64,000 nucleotides of DNA from Streptomyces mayonensis (GCF_018982965.1 NZ_JACBYP010000026.1:1-64000), one strand, 5' to 3'. Shown: positions 45,205 through 54,695, numbered from the stretch's first letter. Numbers and translations are program-made. Notes: generated from the sequence alone by a model not told the origin.

Positions 45205-45240
45205 AGAGGGCCGAACGGTCAAGCGACCGTCCGGCCCTCT
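45205..45240 (+). terminator. Terminator of the ftsEX operon
   Basis: AGAGGGCCGAACGGTC (45205-45220) pairs with GACCGTCCGGCCCTCT (45225-45240), a 16-bp stem with one mismatch and an AAGC loop, 9 bp after the ftsX stop and followed by T-rich TGCGTTGTCC. Confidence 0.92.
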
Positions 45241-45250
45241 TGCGTTGTCC

Positions 45251-45264
45251 TAGACTCACCGGCA
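45251..45264 (+). promoter_or_regulatory. -10 box of a leaderless protease gene
   Basis: TAGACT at 45251-45256 is a good actinobacterial -10 box and the ATG begins 8 bases after it, with no Shine-Dalgarno sequence. The transcript of the S41 protease gene therefore probably starts at or next to its start codon. Confidence 0.6.
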
Positions 45265-46454
45265 TGTCAGGCCGTGACCTGTTCTGTCAGCCCCGTCGCG
45301 TACGCCACGGGGCCGCCCTGACCTTGGTGTTCGCGAGCGTGCTTGCCACGGGCGCGGCCACGGGTTCGTTCTCCGCGGCCGACCGGAAGCCCGAGCCGGA
45401 GCCGGTGCGTTCGGCCGCTCCGGCCGGTGAACCGGGCCGGCACGAGGACGTGGCCCGCGCGGCCGCCCGGGCGATGGCCGACGGCAAGTCCCCCGTGGAG
45501 GCCGCCGAACGCGCCGTCAGCCGCAGCGGCGACCGCTGGGGCGCCGTCTACTCCAGGGGCGAGTACGAGGAGTTGGCGGACGCCCTCGACGGCCGCTACA
45601 CCGGCGTCGGGGTCTCCGCCCGGCGCGAGCGCGACGGCGGGATCGAGGTGACCGGGGTGCGCTCCGGCTCACCGGCCGCCGAAGCCGGGATCCGCGAGGG
45701 CGACCGGCTGCGCAGCGTCGACGGCGAGGAGGTCGACGGGCGGCCCGTCACCGAGGTCGTCTCCATACTGCGCGGGGACGCCGAGACCGAGCCCGCCGGC
45801 ACCGCCGTCCGGCTCGGCCTGGAGCGGGGCACGCGCGCGTGGACCGAGACGGTGCACCGGGCCCGGCTCTCCACGGACTCCGTGACCGTGCGCACGCTCG
45901 CCGACGGCGTCACCGTCGTCGAGGTCACCTCCTTCACCAAGGGCGTCGGCGAGCAGGTGCGCGAGGCCGCCGCGCGAGTGCCGTCCGGCACCGGCGTCGT
46001 CCTCGACCTGCGCGGCAACTCCGGCGGCCTGGTCACCGAGGCCGTCACCGCGGCCTCCGCCTTCCTCGACGGCGGCCTGGTCGCCACGTACGACGTGGAC
46101 GGCGCACAGCGGGCCCTGCACGCCGAACCCGGCGGCGACACCGCCAGACCCCTGGTCGCGCTCGTCGACGGCGGCACGATGAGCGCGGCCGAACTCCTCA
46201 CCGGAGCCCTCCAGGACCGCGGCCGGGCGGTCGTCCTCGGCTCCCGCACCTTCGGCAAGGGCTCGGTGCAGATGCCGAGCACCCTGCCCGGCGGCTCGGT
46301 GGCCGAGCTGACCGTCGGCCACTACCGCACGCCCTCCGGCCGCGGCGTCGACGGCAGGGGCATCACACCGGACGTGGAGGTCGACCCGGCGGACACCCCG
46401 GCCGCCCTGGAACGGGCGCGGACGGTCCTGAGCGGACTGGGACGCCAGGGCTAG
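45264..46454 (+). CDS. S41-family C-terminal processing protease (CtpA-like)
   Basis: A 396-aa exported serine protease. An N-terminal signal or anchor (ALTLVFASVLATGAATGSF, residues 16-35) precedes a short helical region, a PDZ domain (about 112-190: GIREGDRLRSVDGEEVDG) and the S41 core with DLRGNSGG, catalytic Ser in GGTMSAAEL near 305 and catalytic Lys in RTFGKGS near 332. It sits between ftsX and smpB and may cleave wall-associated or tagged proteins; this link is positional only. Confidence 0.92.
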   Translation: MSGRDLFCQPRRVRHGAALTLVFASVLATGAATGSFSAADRKPEPEPVRSAAPAGEPGRHEDVARAAARAMADGKSPVEAAERAVSRSGDRWGAVYSRGEYEELADALDGRYTGVGVSARRERDGGIEVTGVRSGSPAAEAGIREGDRLRSVDGEEVDGRPVTEVVSILRGDAETEPAGTAVRLGLERGTRAWTETVHRARLSTDSVTVRTLADGVTVVEVTSFTKGVGEQVREAAARVPSGTGVVLDLRGNSGGLVTEAVTAASAFLDGGLVATYDVDGAQRALHAEPGGDTARPLVALVDGGTMSAAELLTGALQDRGRAVVLGSRTFGKGSVQMPSTLPGGSVAELTVGHYRTPSGRGVDGRGITPDVEVDPADTPAALERARTVLSGLGRQG

Positions 46455-46565
46455 GACCCGGGGCCGGTCGGCCGGCTGGTCGGCCGGGACCTCGGGCAGC
46501 CGGTGCGCGGTGCGCGTAATCGGCTTTCCGCGGGACCCCTCCGTAGTGCCAAAATGGACCGCACT

Positions 46566-47045
46566 ATGGCTAAGGAAAAAGGGCGCAAGCTGATCGCGCA
46601 GAACAAGAAGGCGCGGCACGACTACCAGATCCTCGACACCTACGAGGCAGGTCTCGTCCTGTCCGGGACCGAGGTGAAGTCCCTGCGCCAGGGGAGGGCC
46701 TCGCTGGCCGACGGCTTCGTGCAGCTGGACGGGCACGAGGCGTGGCTGCACAACGTGCACGTCCCGGAGTACAGCCAGGGGACCTGGACCAACCACAGCG
46801 CCCGGCGCAAGCGGAAGCTGCTGCTGCACCGCGTGGAGATCGACAAGCTGGAGGCGAAGTCCCAGGAGACCGGTCACACGATCGTGCCGCTGGCCCTGTA
46901 CTTCAAGGACGGCCGCGCCAAGATCGAGATCGCGCTGGCACGCGGCAAGAAGGAGTACGACAAGCGCCAGGCGCTGCGGGAGAAGCAGGACCGCCGCGAG
47001 GCGGAGCGGACGATCTCCGCGATCCGCCGCAAGCAGCGGGCCTGA
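46566..47045 (+). CDS. smpB: SsrA-binding protein SmpB
   Basis: A 159-aa RNA-binding protein that loads tmRNA on stalled ribosomes. [13 protein letters not shown], the [13 protein letters not shown] block and the basic C-terminal tail [13 protein letters not shown] are family hallmarks. Start [16 protein letters not shown] matches the usual actinobacterial N-terminus. An ATG at 46554 with TAGTGC upstream could give four more residues from a leaderless mRNA. ssrA follows 128 bp downstream, the common smpB-ssrA pairing. Confidence 0.97.
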   Translation: MAKEKGRKLIAQNKKARHDYQILDTYEAGLVLSGTEVKSLRQGRASLADGFVQLDGHEAWLHNVHVPEYSQGTWTNHSARRKRKLLLHRVEIDKLEAKSQETGHTIVPLALYFKDGRAKIEIALARGKKEYDKRQALREKQDRREAERTISAIRRKQRA

Positions 47046-47173
47046 GCCGGAGGAATAGGCTGGCACGTCCGTGCGTTGGTCACGTACGATGGCATCCGCA
47101 CCTCACAGCGGGTGCACTGCCTCCTCGGAGGGCCTCTTCGGAGGGCGTCCTGGGAGCGTTGAAAAATCAACAT

Positions 47174-47570
47174 GGGGATGATCGGTTTCGACAGCGGCTG
47201 TCGAAGCAGGGGAAGCGTGTCGAGGAAGCGGCCATGATCTCGTAAACCACAGGCCGAAAAAAATAATCGCCAACACCAAGCGCGATTCCTCCCAGCAGGC
47301 CTTCGCCCTCGCTGCCTGATCTCAGGTAGCAGAGCGAGCCTCCTACTACGGGAGTGTCAGCCCGGGGCTGTTCCCGACCCGGATCCTGGCATCAGCTAGG
47401 GGACTAAACCTTGATCCCGGTCACGGGGTGAAGAGGGAAACCAAACAGTGACTGAGCCCGTCGGAGACTTGTCCGCGTGATCTCCGGGGCCGAGAAAATC
47501 GAAGCGGACTGCACACGGAGAAGCCCTGGTTCCGCACCGTTGGACGCGGGTTCGATTCCCGCCATCTCCA
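47174..47570 (+). ncRNA. ssrA: tmRNA (trans-translation RNA)
   Basis: One-piece tmRNA of about 397 bases. The 5' GGGGATG pairs with 3' CATCTCC to form the acceptor stem, and GCGGGTTCGATTCCCGC near the 3' end is the T arm. The tag reading frame at 47269-47319 starts at a GCC resume codon and encodes ANTKRDSSQQAFALAA before TGA, the Streptomyces type of degradation tag. The genomic bases after the discriminator A are CGA, so the 3' CCA must be added afterwards. tmRNA 3' ends are frequent integration sites, but no integrase or second copy of the end is seen. Confidence 0.97.
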
Positions 47571-47574
47571 CGAG

Positions 47575-47624
47575 GTCGAGGGCGATGCCTGCTTGCGTTC
47601 AGCGCGAGCCGCATCGCCCTCGAC
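47575..47624 (+). terminator. Terminator of ssrA
   Basis: A perfect 14-bp stem, GTCGAGGGCGATGC (47575-47588) and GCATCGCCCTCGAC (47611-47624), starts 4 bases after the mature tmRNA end and is followed by GCTTTTG. Confidence 0.93.
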
Positions 47625-47698
47625 GCTTTTGTGCGCGTTCGCACGGACGCGCGGACGCGAGGGCTTTCGTCTTCCCCCTCCCGCGCCCTGAGACGCAG

Positions 47699-47731
47699 AG
47701 ACCCCTCTGGCCCATCGCGCCAGGGGGGTCT
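47699..47731. terminator. Second hairpin terminator between ssrA and the MFS gene
   Basis: AGACCCCTCTGGC (47699-47711) pairs with GCCAGGGGGGTCT (47719-47731) with one wobble and a 7-base loop, followed by TCGTCTGT. It lies between convergent transcription units and probably serves the MFS gene and read-through from ssrA. Confidence 0.8.
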
Positions 47732-47760
47732 TCGTCTGTGCCCCGGTGCCTTCCGGGCGG

Positions 47761-49239
47761 TCAGTGTTCCCGTCCCACCTCCTGCCGAGGTGCCCGCCGC
47801 GGTGGCAGCAGGGTGAGGAGGAGGGCGGTGGCGGCCGCTGTGAGCGGGATGGCGTAGGCCGCGGCGGGGGAGACGTGCTCCACCGTCCAGCCGCCCGCCG
47901 CGCTGCCGCAGGCGATGCCGCCGAGCAGGCCGGTCACCGCGAGGGTCATCCCCTCGTTCAGGCGCCCGTGCGGGGTGCGCCGCTGGACCAGTGTCATCGT
48001 GGTCACCATCGTGGGGGCCGTCGCCATCCCGGCGACCAGCAGCGTGAGCGCCAGCAGCGGCAGCGAGCCGCTGAGGGACGCCGCGAGCAGGGGCAGCGTG
48101 AGCAGGGCCGTCATCGCCGCGACACACCACGGCAGCCGCCGAGCGGCGGGTCCGGCCGGTTTCAGTGCGCCGTACAGCAGTCCCGCCGCACACGAACCCG
48201 CCGCCTGGAGGGCGAGGACCACACCGGCCGCCGCGCGGTGCCCCTGTGCGTCCGCGAACGCGATCGTGACGACCTCCATGGCGCCGAACACGCCGCCCGT
48301 CGCCAGGCACACCGCCAGCAGCGGCGGAATGCCCGCAACCCGCAACGGGGCCTTCGAGGTCGGCCGAGGCCGGGCCGGCGGCTCGGTCGAGCGCTGCGCC
48401 GTGAACAGCAGCATGCCGGTCACCAGCAGCACCACGGCGACGAGCGTGCCCGCCTCCGGGAACAGTGCCGTGCACAGGAACGCCGCCAGGACCGGCCCGA
48501 GCATGAAACAGAGCTCGTCCATGGCCTGTTCGAAGGAGTTCGCGGTGTGCAGCGCGTCCTCGTCGCCCTTCAGCAGGTGGGCCCAGCGGGCGCGGGCCAT
48601 GCCGCCGGTGTTGGGCGTCGTCGCGGTGGCGGCGTAGGCGGCGAAGAGGGTCCAGGCGGGCGCACCCGAGCGCACGCACAGCAGCAGCGCGAGCGAACCG
48701 AGGGCGGCGACCAGGGTGGCGGGCAGCGCCGCCCGGGCCTGGCCGTACCGGTCCACGAGCCGCGCCGTCCACGGAGCGACCAGCGCCGTCGCCGCCAGCC
48801 CCGTGGCGGTGACGGCGCCCGCCAGGGCGTACGAGCCACGGGTGCCGGCGATCATCACGACCGCGCTGACGCTGAACATGCCCGCCGGAAGCCGGGCCAT
48901 GAGGTTCCCGGCCGTGAACGCCCGCGCGCCGGGCGTCGCGAGCAGTCGCCGGTACGGGCCCGGCGGCCGGCGCCGTGGCCCCGGCCGCCGGCTTCGGGGC
49001 CGGAAGTCGGCGACGACCAGGGTGTCGGCGGTGACGGTGAGGACCGGGGTGTGCGGCCGGGCGGACGCCGCCGCGTCGAGACCAGAGGGGCGGGAGGGAT
49101 GAAAGCGAGGAGAGGAGACGTAGGTACGAGAGCGGGCAGAGGGGTGAGAGGGGACAGAGGGGTGAGAGGGGACAGAGGTACCAGAGGTGACGGAGGGGCG
49201 GGAAGGGTGAGGGGAGTGCGAGGGAGTCGGTTGCGGCAT
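47761..49239 (-). CDS. Major facilitator superfamily transporter with a Ser/Pro-rich N-terminal extension
   Basis: A 492-aa inner-membrane transporter with about 12 helices from residue 110 on; DRYGQARAALP between the second and third is the MFS loop motif. Such proteins usually have about 400 aa; the extra N-terminus has Ser-His-Pro repeats encoded partly by an 18-bp tandem repeat (49141-49176). The ATG at 49239 has GGTGAG upstream; a later GTG or ATG nearer the first helix is possible, making the repeats a leader. Divergent from a LysR gene that probably regulates it. The substrate is unknown; efflux is likely. Confidence 0.85.
   Translation of the reverse strand: MPQPTPSHSPHPSRPSVTSGTSVPSHPSVPSHPSARSRTYVSSPRFHPSRPSGLDAAASARPHTPVLTVTADTLVVADFRPRSRRPGPRRRPPGPYRRLLATPGARAFTAGNLMARLPAGMFSVSAVVMIAGTRGSYALAGAVTATGLAATALVAPWTARLVDRYGQARAALPATLVAALGSLALLLCVRSGAPAWTLFAAYAATATTPNTGGMARARWAHLLKGDEDALHTANSFEQAMDELCFMLGPVLAAFLCTALFPEAGTLVAVVLLVTGMLLFTAQRSTEPPARPRPTSKAPLRVAGIPPLLAVCLATGGVFGAMEVVTIAFADAQGHRAAAGVVLALQAAGSCAAGLLYGALKPAGPAARRLPWCVAAMTALLTLPLLAASLSGSLPLLALTLLVAGMATAPTMVTTMTLVQRRTPHGRLNEGMTLAVTGLLGGIACGSAAGGWTVEHVSPAAAYAIPLTAAATALLLTLLPPRRAPRQEVGREH
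49141..49176 (-). repeat. 18-bp tandem repeat in the 5' part of the MFS gene
   Basis: Two identical GGGGTGAGAGGGGACAGA units lie back to back. On the coding strand they specify SVPSHP twice, or lie in the leader if translation starts further in. Confidence 0.85.
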
Positions 49240-49310
49240 GCACTCACCGTCGTTCCGGAGCGGCCGGGGGGTCCAACACCTGCTCCCTCGTCATTGACGC
49301 ACCCCCGTTG

Positions 49311-49323
49311 TAGATTCGCCGGA
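49311..49323 (+). promoter_or_regulatory. -10 box of a leaderless lysR transcript
   Basis: TAGATT at 49311-49316 is 6 bases before the ATG of the LysR gene and no Shine-Dalgarno sequence exists. TTGACG lies at 49294-49299 but is only 11 bp from the -10, too close for a standard pair. Confidence 0.5.
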
Positions 49324-50294
49324 TGCCCGCACCCGCCCACCTCGATCCCCGCCTCCTGCGCGCCTTCGTCACCGTCGCCGAGGAGCTGCACTTCACCCGC
49401 GCCGCCGCCAGGCTGTACGTCGCCCAGCAGGCGCTCAGCCGGGACGTGCGGCGCCTGGAGCGGGAACTGGGCGCGGAGTTGTTCCTCAGGACCACCCGGC
49501 AGGTGACGCTCACCGCCGACGGCGAGCGGCTGCTGCCGTACGCCCGCAGTGTCCTGCAGGCCCAGGACGACCTGCTGGCCGCCTTCGGGCAGGCACGCCC
49601 CCTGCTGGTCGACCTCAACTCCCCGGGGCTGGTCACCGGCCGCCTGGTGCTGGAACGGGCCCGCGAACTCGCGCCCGGACTGGAGCTGATGGCGCGCTAC
49701 GAGAGCGGGCTGACCCATGCCGCCGCCGAACTCCTCGCGGGCCGCCTCGACGCCTCCCTCGGCCGGTTCGCCGGGCTCGCCCCGACACTGCGGTCCGGTC
49801 TCGACCACCAGCCGGTGCGCTACGAGCCCATGGCCCTCGTCCTGCCCGAGGACCACCCGCTGGCCCGGCTCGCCGAGGTCCCGCTCTCCGCGCTCGCCGG
49901 TGAGACCGTGTACGCCGGGGCGGGCAACCCGCGCACGCCGGAGTGGACCGACCTCGCGCATCGCCTGTTCGAGGGACGGGGCATCGACGTGGCGCCACCC
50001 GTTCCGCTGGCGGTCGGGGAGGAGGAGTTCCAGCGGATCATGGACAAGACGCGCCACCCGATCCTGGCCGTGGTGAGCTTTCCGGCCATGGCCTCCACCG
50101 TGGTGCGGCCACTCGTCGACCCCGTGCCGCTGTCGCCGGTCTCGCTCGTCTGGCGAAAGGGGCTGGTGCACCCCGCCCTGGACGCGCTGCGCCGGGCGAC
50201 TGCCCAGGTCGCGGCCGAAAAGGGCTGGCTGCGGTTCCCCGCAGAGGGGTGGATTCCGGCCATCGACGCGGGTGTGATGTCCGTCCGCAATTGA
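49323..50294 (+). CDS. LysR family transcriptional regulator
   Basis: A 323-aa regulator. The N-terminal winged helix is LLRAFVTVAEELHFTRAAARLYVAQQALSRDVRRLE, with an effector-binding domain behind it (PEDHPLA, VSLVWRKG). The divergent MFS exporter starts 83 bp away; the shared intergenic region is the probable binding site. The effector is likely the exported compound. Confidence 0.92.
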   Translation: MPAPAHLDPRLLRAFVTVAEELHFTRAAARLYVAQQALSRDVRRLERELGAELFLRTTRQVTLTADGERLLPYARSVLQAQDDLLAAFGQARPLLVDLNSPGLVTGRLVLERARELAPGLELMARYESGLTHAAAELLAGRLDASLGRFAGLAPTLRSGLDHQPVRYEPMALVLPEDHPLARLAEVPLSALAGETVYAGAGNPRTPEWTDLAHRLFEGRGIDVAPPVPLAVGEEEFQRIMDKTRHPILAVVSFPAMASTVVRPLVDPVPLSPVSLVWRKGLVHPALDALRRATAQVAAEKGWLRFPAEGWIPAIDAGVMSVRN

Positions 50295-50451
50295 CACGGG
50301 GCAACCACACATCCTCCGCGTGCGCTACATTCTTTCCCTGAGCACGGTGTGATACAGGGGGCGCTCGAACCTGGTGGGGGCCGGTTCGGCCGACGAGTGC
50401 TCGGAGTCGTATGCGCACCCGGAAATGTTCCGTGGGGGGAAGTGCGCGCGC

Positions 50452-52500
50452 GTGAAGAAATGGCAAAAAGACGCCCAACCGGAGTGGCCCGAAGCCGAGT
50501 CCGGGGCTCGTGATCTCCCGGAGGCAAGACAGGATGCCGACGCCACCGAGGTGTTTCCGGCGACCCGCCCCTTCCCGCCCGCAGGGGAGTCCCCGATGAG
50601 CGCGGCGGCCTCCGGCGGCGCCGGATCCGGATCCGGGTCCGGATCCCGCCCCGGGGCCGAAGCCGAGTCCGGGGCGGACGCGGGGTGGTTCGGGAGTTCC
50701 GGTCGTACCACGCGCCGTCATGCGGCTCCGGACGCCGGGGAGACGGAGGCCCTCGGGGCCCGAATAGGCCAGGACCGCGACCGTCGCGCCGACGGTGACC
50801 ACCGCGCCGCCCCCGACGGAACCGTCCGCACCGACGGGCCTGCCGGCGTCGCGCCCTCCACGGCCGCGGCCGGTCCGGCCCGTCCCCGCCACGCGGCCTC
50901 CGACCCGATGACCCGGGGCCGGATCACGTGGGGTCAGGCCGACCGGACCGGCGCGGAGGCAGGCCACCCCGGCCGACCGGGCGCCGCCACGGACCAGTTC
51001 GCGCCAAGGCAGCCGGAGCAGAGTGCTCCGCACCGGGGCGTCCCGCAGCAACCCGGCCCGAACCGGACGGCGACCCCCCGCCCGTCCGCCCCGGAGCCGT
51101 CCGTCCCGGGCCCGTCCACGCCGAGTTGGTCCACCCCGGGCCCGTCCGCCCCGGGCCCGTCCGCCTCGGCCCGGCCGGGTCCGGACCGGGACGGCCTCGC
51201 CCCGGACAGCGACCCCGCCGGTATCGGCCGCACCGAGATCCTCCCGACCCGGCCCGGCCCTGTCGCCCCGCCCACCGCGCCCATCGCGCCCGCCGCCACC
51301 GGGGGCAACGGCGCCCGGGATGCGGATCGTACGGACGTGCTGCCGTACGGCGCCCGGGATGCGGACCGTACGGACGTGCTGCCGTCGGTCGCCCGGGACA
51401 CCGACCGTACGGACGTGCTGCCGTCGGTCGCCCGCGATGCGGACCGTACGGACGTGCTGCCGTCGGCCGCCCGGGGAGACACCGACCGTACGGACCTGCT
51501 CCCGCCGGCCACCCCGGCCACCCCGGCCACCCCGGACACCGGCCGTACCGACGTCCTCCCCTCCGTCCCCCCGGACGTCACGGCGTCGCCCACACGTGTC
51601 ATCCCCACGGCCGGCCCCGCCACCGCACCCCTGCGCGACCCCTGGCAGGAGGACCCCGGCGCCGACGGGGACGCCGACGCCGACGCCGGTGACCACACCC
51701 ACGACCCGCACGAGGTGACGGTCCAACTCGACGCCGTCCAACTGGGCGACGGTGTGATCCGCCGGGCCGACAGCGGCGGCCACCGCAAGGGCAAGACCCG
51801 CGCCGAAGCCTCCGACGGACCGGTCTTCGTCGACTCCTCGGGCCGCCGCACCCGCCTCTACCGCCGCCTCGGCATCCTCGTCGGCATCGCCTGCGCGGTC
51901 TACGCCGTCGTCATCGTCTCCACACTGCTCTCCGGCAACTCCGACGCGCCCTGGCTGCCCGTCCCCGGCCAGGAGGAGGGCAAGCCGGCCGGCCAGGTCG
52001 ACACGACCCCGCTGCCCTCGGAGCCGGCGCAGCCCTCCGCCACCGGCACCGCCACCGCACCGGCCGACCCCTCCGCGGGCACCGGCGTGACGACCGCGCC
52101 GGGCTCCGACGCCCCCGCAGCCGGTACGTCCGGCGCGACCGGCACCACCACGGGGCAGCCCGGCACCAGCACCGGCCCCGAGTCCCCGGCGGGCGGCACC
52201 GACCCGAACCCCGGCGAGACCGGCGGCACCGGCGAGAACGCCCCCGACCCGGGGCAGTCGTCGCCGCAGGCGCCGGGGTCCACCGACCCGTCCGCCCCGA
52301 CGGGCGGCGGAGACGCCACGACCGACCCGACCGCGCCCACCGGCGACCCCACGGGCACCGACCCCGGCGCGGGCGGCACCAACGCCAACGGCGTCAGCGA
52401 CGACTCACCCGTCGCCGGATCCGCCGGCGGACCCGTCACCGTCGCCGAACAGAGCGACCCCTCCACGTCCCTTTCCCTGTCCCCGGAGAACACCCTCTGA
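50452..52500 (+). CDS. matA: MatA-like membrane protein with repeated DRTDVLP motifs
   Basis: A 682-aa single-pass protein, first gene of a polysaccharide operon. Residues 1-470 are cytoplasmic low-complexity sequence with seven [DG]-R-T-[DE]-x-L-P motifs (about residues 260-375) encoded partly by 39-bp repeats. A basic stretch and one helix (LGILVGIACAVYAVVIVSTLL, about 474-495) lead to a Thr/Gly/Pro-rich extracellular tail. GTG start gives MKKWQKD. Its stop overlaps the matB ATG by one base. In S. coelicolor and S. lividans, as I recall, this gene pair (matA-matB) is required for PNAG-like extracellular polysaccharide and pellet formation. No catalytic domain is seen; a regulatory or assembly role is likely. 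Confidence 0.85.
   Translation: MKKWQKDAQPEWPEAESGARDLPEARQDADATEVFPATRPFPPAGESPMSAAASGGAGSGSGSGSRPGAEAESGADAGWFGSSGRTTRRHAAPDAGETEALGARIGQDRDRRADGDHRAAPDGTVRTDGPAGVAPSTAAAGPARPRHAASDPMTRGRITWGQADRTGAEAGHPGRPGAATDQFAPRQPEQSAPHRGVPQQPGPNRTATPRPSAPEPSVPGPSTPSWSTPGPSAPGPSASARPGPDRDGLAPDSDPAGIGRTEILPTRPGPVAPPTAPIAPAATGGNGARDADRTDVLPYGARDADRTDVLPSVARDTDRTDVLPSVARDADRTDVLPSAARGDTDRTDLLPPATPATPATPDTGRTDVLPSVPPDVTASPTRVIPTAGPATAPLRDPWQEDPGADGDADADAGDHTHDPHEVTVQLDAVQLGDGVIRRADSGGHRKGKTRAEASDGPVFVDSSGRRTRLYRRLGILVGIACAVYAVVIVSTLLSGNSDAPWLPVPGQEEGKPAGQVDTTPLPSEPAQPSATGTATAPADPSAGTGVTTAPGSDAPAAGTSGATGTTTGQPGTSTGPESPAGGTDPNPGETGGTGENAPDPGQSSPQAPGSTDPSAPTGGGDATTDPTAPTGDPTGTDPGAGGTNANGVSDDSPVAGSAGGPVTVAEQSDPSTSLSLSPENTL
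51313..51507 (+). repeat. 39-bp tandem repeat encoding ARDADRTDVLPSV
   Basis: Five consecutive 39-bp units (starts at 51313, 51352, 51391, 51430 and 51469) differ slightly in sequence and each contains a DRTD-[VL]-LP motif. They are in frame within matA. Confidence 0.93.
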
Positions 52501-54695
52501 TGGCATCCCGCACCCGCCGTCACGGGGCCGCGCGCAGCGCCCGTGGGGGCTCCCGCCGACGCCTGCCGTTGCGCCTGCTGCTTCCGCTGCTCGTCCTGGT
52601 CGCCCTGGTGGCGATGCTCATGCTGCGCGGATACGTGCACAGCGAGATCCTCGCCGACCACCGCGTCCAGCCGCCCGCCGCCACCGACAAGGTGCCACAG
52701 AAGATCCTCGAGGGCGGCCCGGTCATCGACGTCCGCGGCGGCCGCACCGAAGGCCTGAGCGTCCCCGACCACCGGCTCGTCCTCACCTTCGACGACGGCC
52801 CGGACCCGACCTGGACGCCGCGCGTCCTGGACGTGCTGAAGAAGCACGACGCGCACGCGGTCTTCTTCGTCACCGGCACCATGGCCTCCCGCTACCCGGA
52901 CCTCGTCAAGCGCATGGTCGACGAGGGGCACGAGGTGGGCCTGCACACCTTCAACCACCCCGACCTCTCCTACCAGTCCAAGAAGCGCATCGACTGGGAG
53001 CTGTCGCAGAACCAGTTGGCGATCACCGGCGCGGCCGGCGTCCGGACCTCGCTGTTCCGGCCGCCGTACTCCTCCTTCGCCGACGCCATGGACAACAAGT
53101 CCTGGCCGGTCACCGAGTACATAGGCAGCCGCGGTTACATCACCGTCGTCAACAACACCGACAGCGAGGACTGGAAGAAGCCCGGCGTCCACGAGATCAT
53201 CCGCCGCGCCACCCCGCACGGCGGCAAGGGCGCCATCGTCCTGATGCACGACTCCGGCGGCGACCGCCACCAGACGGTGCGGGCCCTGGACAAGTTCCTG
53301 CCCGACCTGAAGGAGAGGGGCTACGAGTTCGCCAACCTCACCGAGGCCCTGGACGTGCCCAGCGCCATGACCCCGGTGACGGGTGCCGAACTGTGGAAGG
53401 GCAAGGCGTGGGTCTTCCTGGTCCAGGCCTCGGAGAAGATCACCGACGCCCTGGTGGTGGGCCTCGCGGTCATCGGCACCCTGGTCATCGGCCGCTTCGG
53501 CCTGATGCTGCTCCTCTCCGCCGTCCACGCCCGCAAGGTCCGCCGCAGGAGCTTCGGCTGGGGGCCGCCGGTCACCGAACCGGTGACGGTGCTGGTCCCG
53601 GCGTACAACGAGGCCAAGTGCATCGAGAACACGGTGCGTTCGCTGGTGGCGAGCGATCACCCGGTGGAGGTCATCGTCGTCGACGACGGTTCCACCGACG
53701 GCACCGCCCGGATCGTGGAGGGCCTTGGCCTGCCGGGCGTCCGGGTGATCCGCCAGCTCAACGCGGGCAAGCCGGCCGCCCTCAACCGCGGCCTGGCGAA
53801 CGCGCGTTACGACATCGTCGTGATGATGGACGGCGACACCGTCTTCGAACCGGCCACCGTCCGCGAACTCGTCCAGCCCTTCGGCGACCCGAAGGTCGGC
53901 GCCGTGGCGGGCAACGCGAAGGTCGGCAACCGGGACAGCCTCATCGGCGCCTGGCAGCACATCGAGTACGTGATGGGCTTCAACCTGGACCGCCGGATGT
54001 ACGACGTCCTCGGCTGCATGCCGACCATCCCCGGCGCCGTCGGCGCCTTCCGCCGCTCCGCCCTGGCACCCATCGGCGGCATGAGCGACGACACGCTCGC
54101 CGAGGACACCGACGTGACCATGGCGCTGCACCGGGCCGGCTGGCGCGTGGTCTACGCCGAGAACGCCCGCGCGTGGACCGAGGCGCCCGAGACCGTCCAG
54201 CAGCTGTGGTCCCAGCGCTACCGCTGGTCGTACGGCACCATGCAGGCCATCTGGAAGCACCGCCGCGCGGTGATCGAGAAGGGCCCCTCGGGGCGTTTCG
54301 GCCGCGTGGGCCTGCCCTTCGTCTCCCTGTTCATGGTCCTGGCCCCGCTCCTCGCCCCGCTGATCGACGTCTTCCTGCTCTACGGCATCGTCTTCGGACC
54401 GACCCAGAAGACGATCGTGGCGTGGCTGGGCGTCCTCGCCGTCCAGGCCGTCTGCGCGGCGTACGCCTTCCGGCTCGACCGTGAACGCATGACCCACCTG
54501 ATCTCGCTGCCCCTGCAGCAGATCCTCTACCGCCAGCTCATGTACGTGGTGCTGCTCCAGTCCTGGATCACCGCGCTCACCGGCGGCCGGCTGCGCTGGC
54601 AGAAGCTGCGGCGCACCGGTGTCGTCGAGGCGCCCGGCGGCGCGGTGCCGCACCGGCGTTCACGGAGCAGCGACGATCGGAGGCCCGTGGCATGA
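52500..54695 (+). CDS. matB: MatB-like polysaccharide deacetylase-glycosyltransferase fusion
   Basis: A 731-aa membrane enzyme for an extracellular polysaccharide, probably poly-beta-1,6-GlcNAc. An N-terminal helix (25-42) is followed by a NodB deacetylase domain outside the cell: TFDDGPDPTW near residue 95, HTFNHPDLS near 148 and FRPPYSS near 185. After helices near 310-345 a cytosolic GT2 synthase domain follows: VPAYNEA, VDDGSTDG near 393, MDGDT (DxD) near 442, EDTD near 534 and QRYRW near 571, then C-terminal helices. It thus combines the roles of the PgaB deacetylase and PgaC synthase in one chain. Overlaps matA by 1 base and the acyltransferase by 4. Confidence 0.95.
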   Translation: MASRTRRHGAARSARGGSRRRLPLRLLLPLLVLVALVAMLMLRGYVHSEILADHRVQPPAATDKVPQKILEGGPVIDVRGGRTEGLSVPDHRLVLTFDDGPDPTWTPRVLDVLKKHDAHAVFFVTGTMASRYPDLVKRMVDEGHEVGLHTFNHPDLSYQSKKRIDWELSQNQLAITGAAGVRTSLFRPPYSSFADAMDNKSWPVTEYIGSRGYITVVNNTDSEDWKKPGVHEIIRRATPHGGKGAIVLMHDSGGDRHQTVRALDKFLPDLKERGYEFANLTEALDVPSAMTPVTGAELWKGKAWVFLVQASEKITDALVVGLAVIGTLVIGRFGLMLLLSAVHARKVRRRSFGWGPPVTEPVTVLVPAYNEAKCIENTVRSLVASDHPVEVIVVDDGSTDGTARIVEGLGLPGVRVIRQLNAGKPAALNRGLANARYDIVVMMDGDTVFEPATVRELVQPFGDPKVGAVAGNAKVGNRDSLIGAWQHIEYVMGFNLDRRMYDVLGCMPTIPGAVGAFRRSALAPIGGMSDDTLAEDTDVTMALHRAGWRVVYAENARAWTEAPETVQQLWSQRYRWSYGTMQAIWKHRRAVIEKGPSGRFGRVGLPFVSLFMVLAPLLAPLIDVFLLYGIVFGPTQKTIVAWLGVLAVQAVCAAYAFRLDRERMTHLISLPLQQILYRQLMYVVLLQSWITALTGGRLRWQKLRRTGVVEAPGGAVPHRRSRSSDDRRPVA

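Noticed and set aside
47575..47760. Integrative element attached at the ssrA 3' end
   Set aside because: Only two terminators and a convergent MFS gene follow; no integrase or direct repeat of the ssrA end is visible.
51313..51507. CRISPR array
   Set aside because: The 39-bp units are contiguous without spacers and lie in frame inside matA; other repeats in the window are likewise tandem without spacers.
51900..54653. Antisense frame opposite matB
   Set aside because: MatB has complete deacetylase and GT2 motifs; the opposite frame is compositionally biased shadow.
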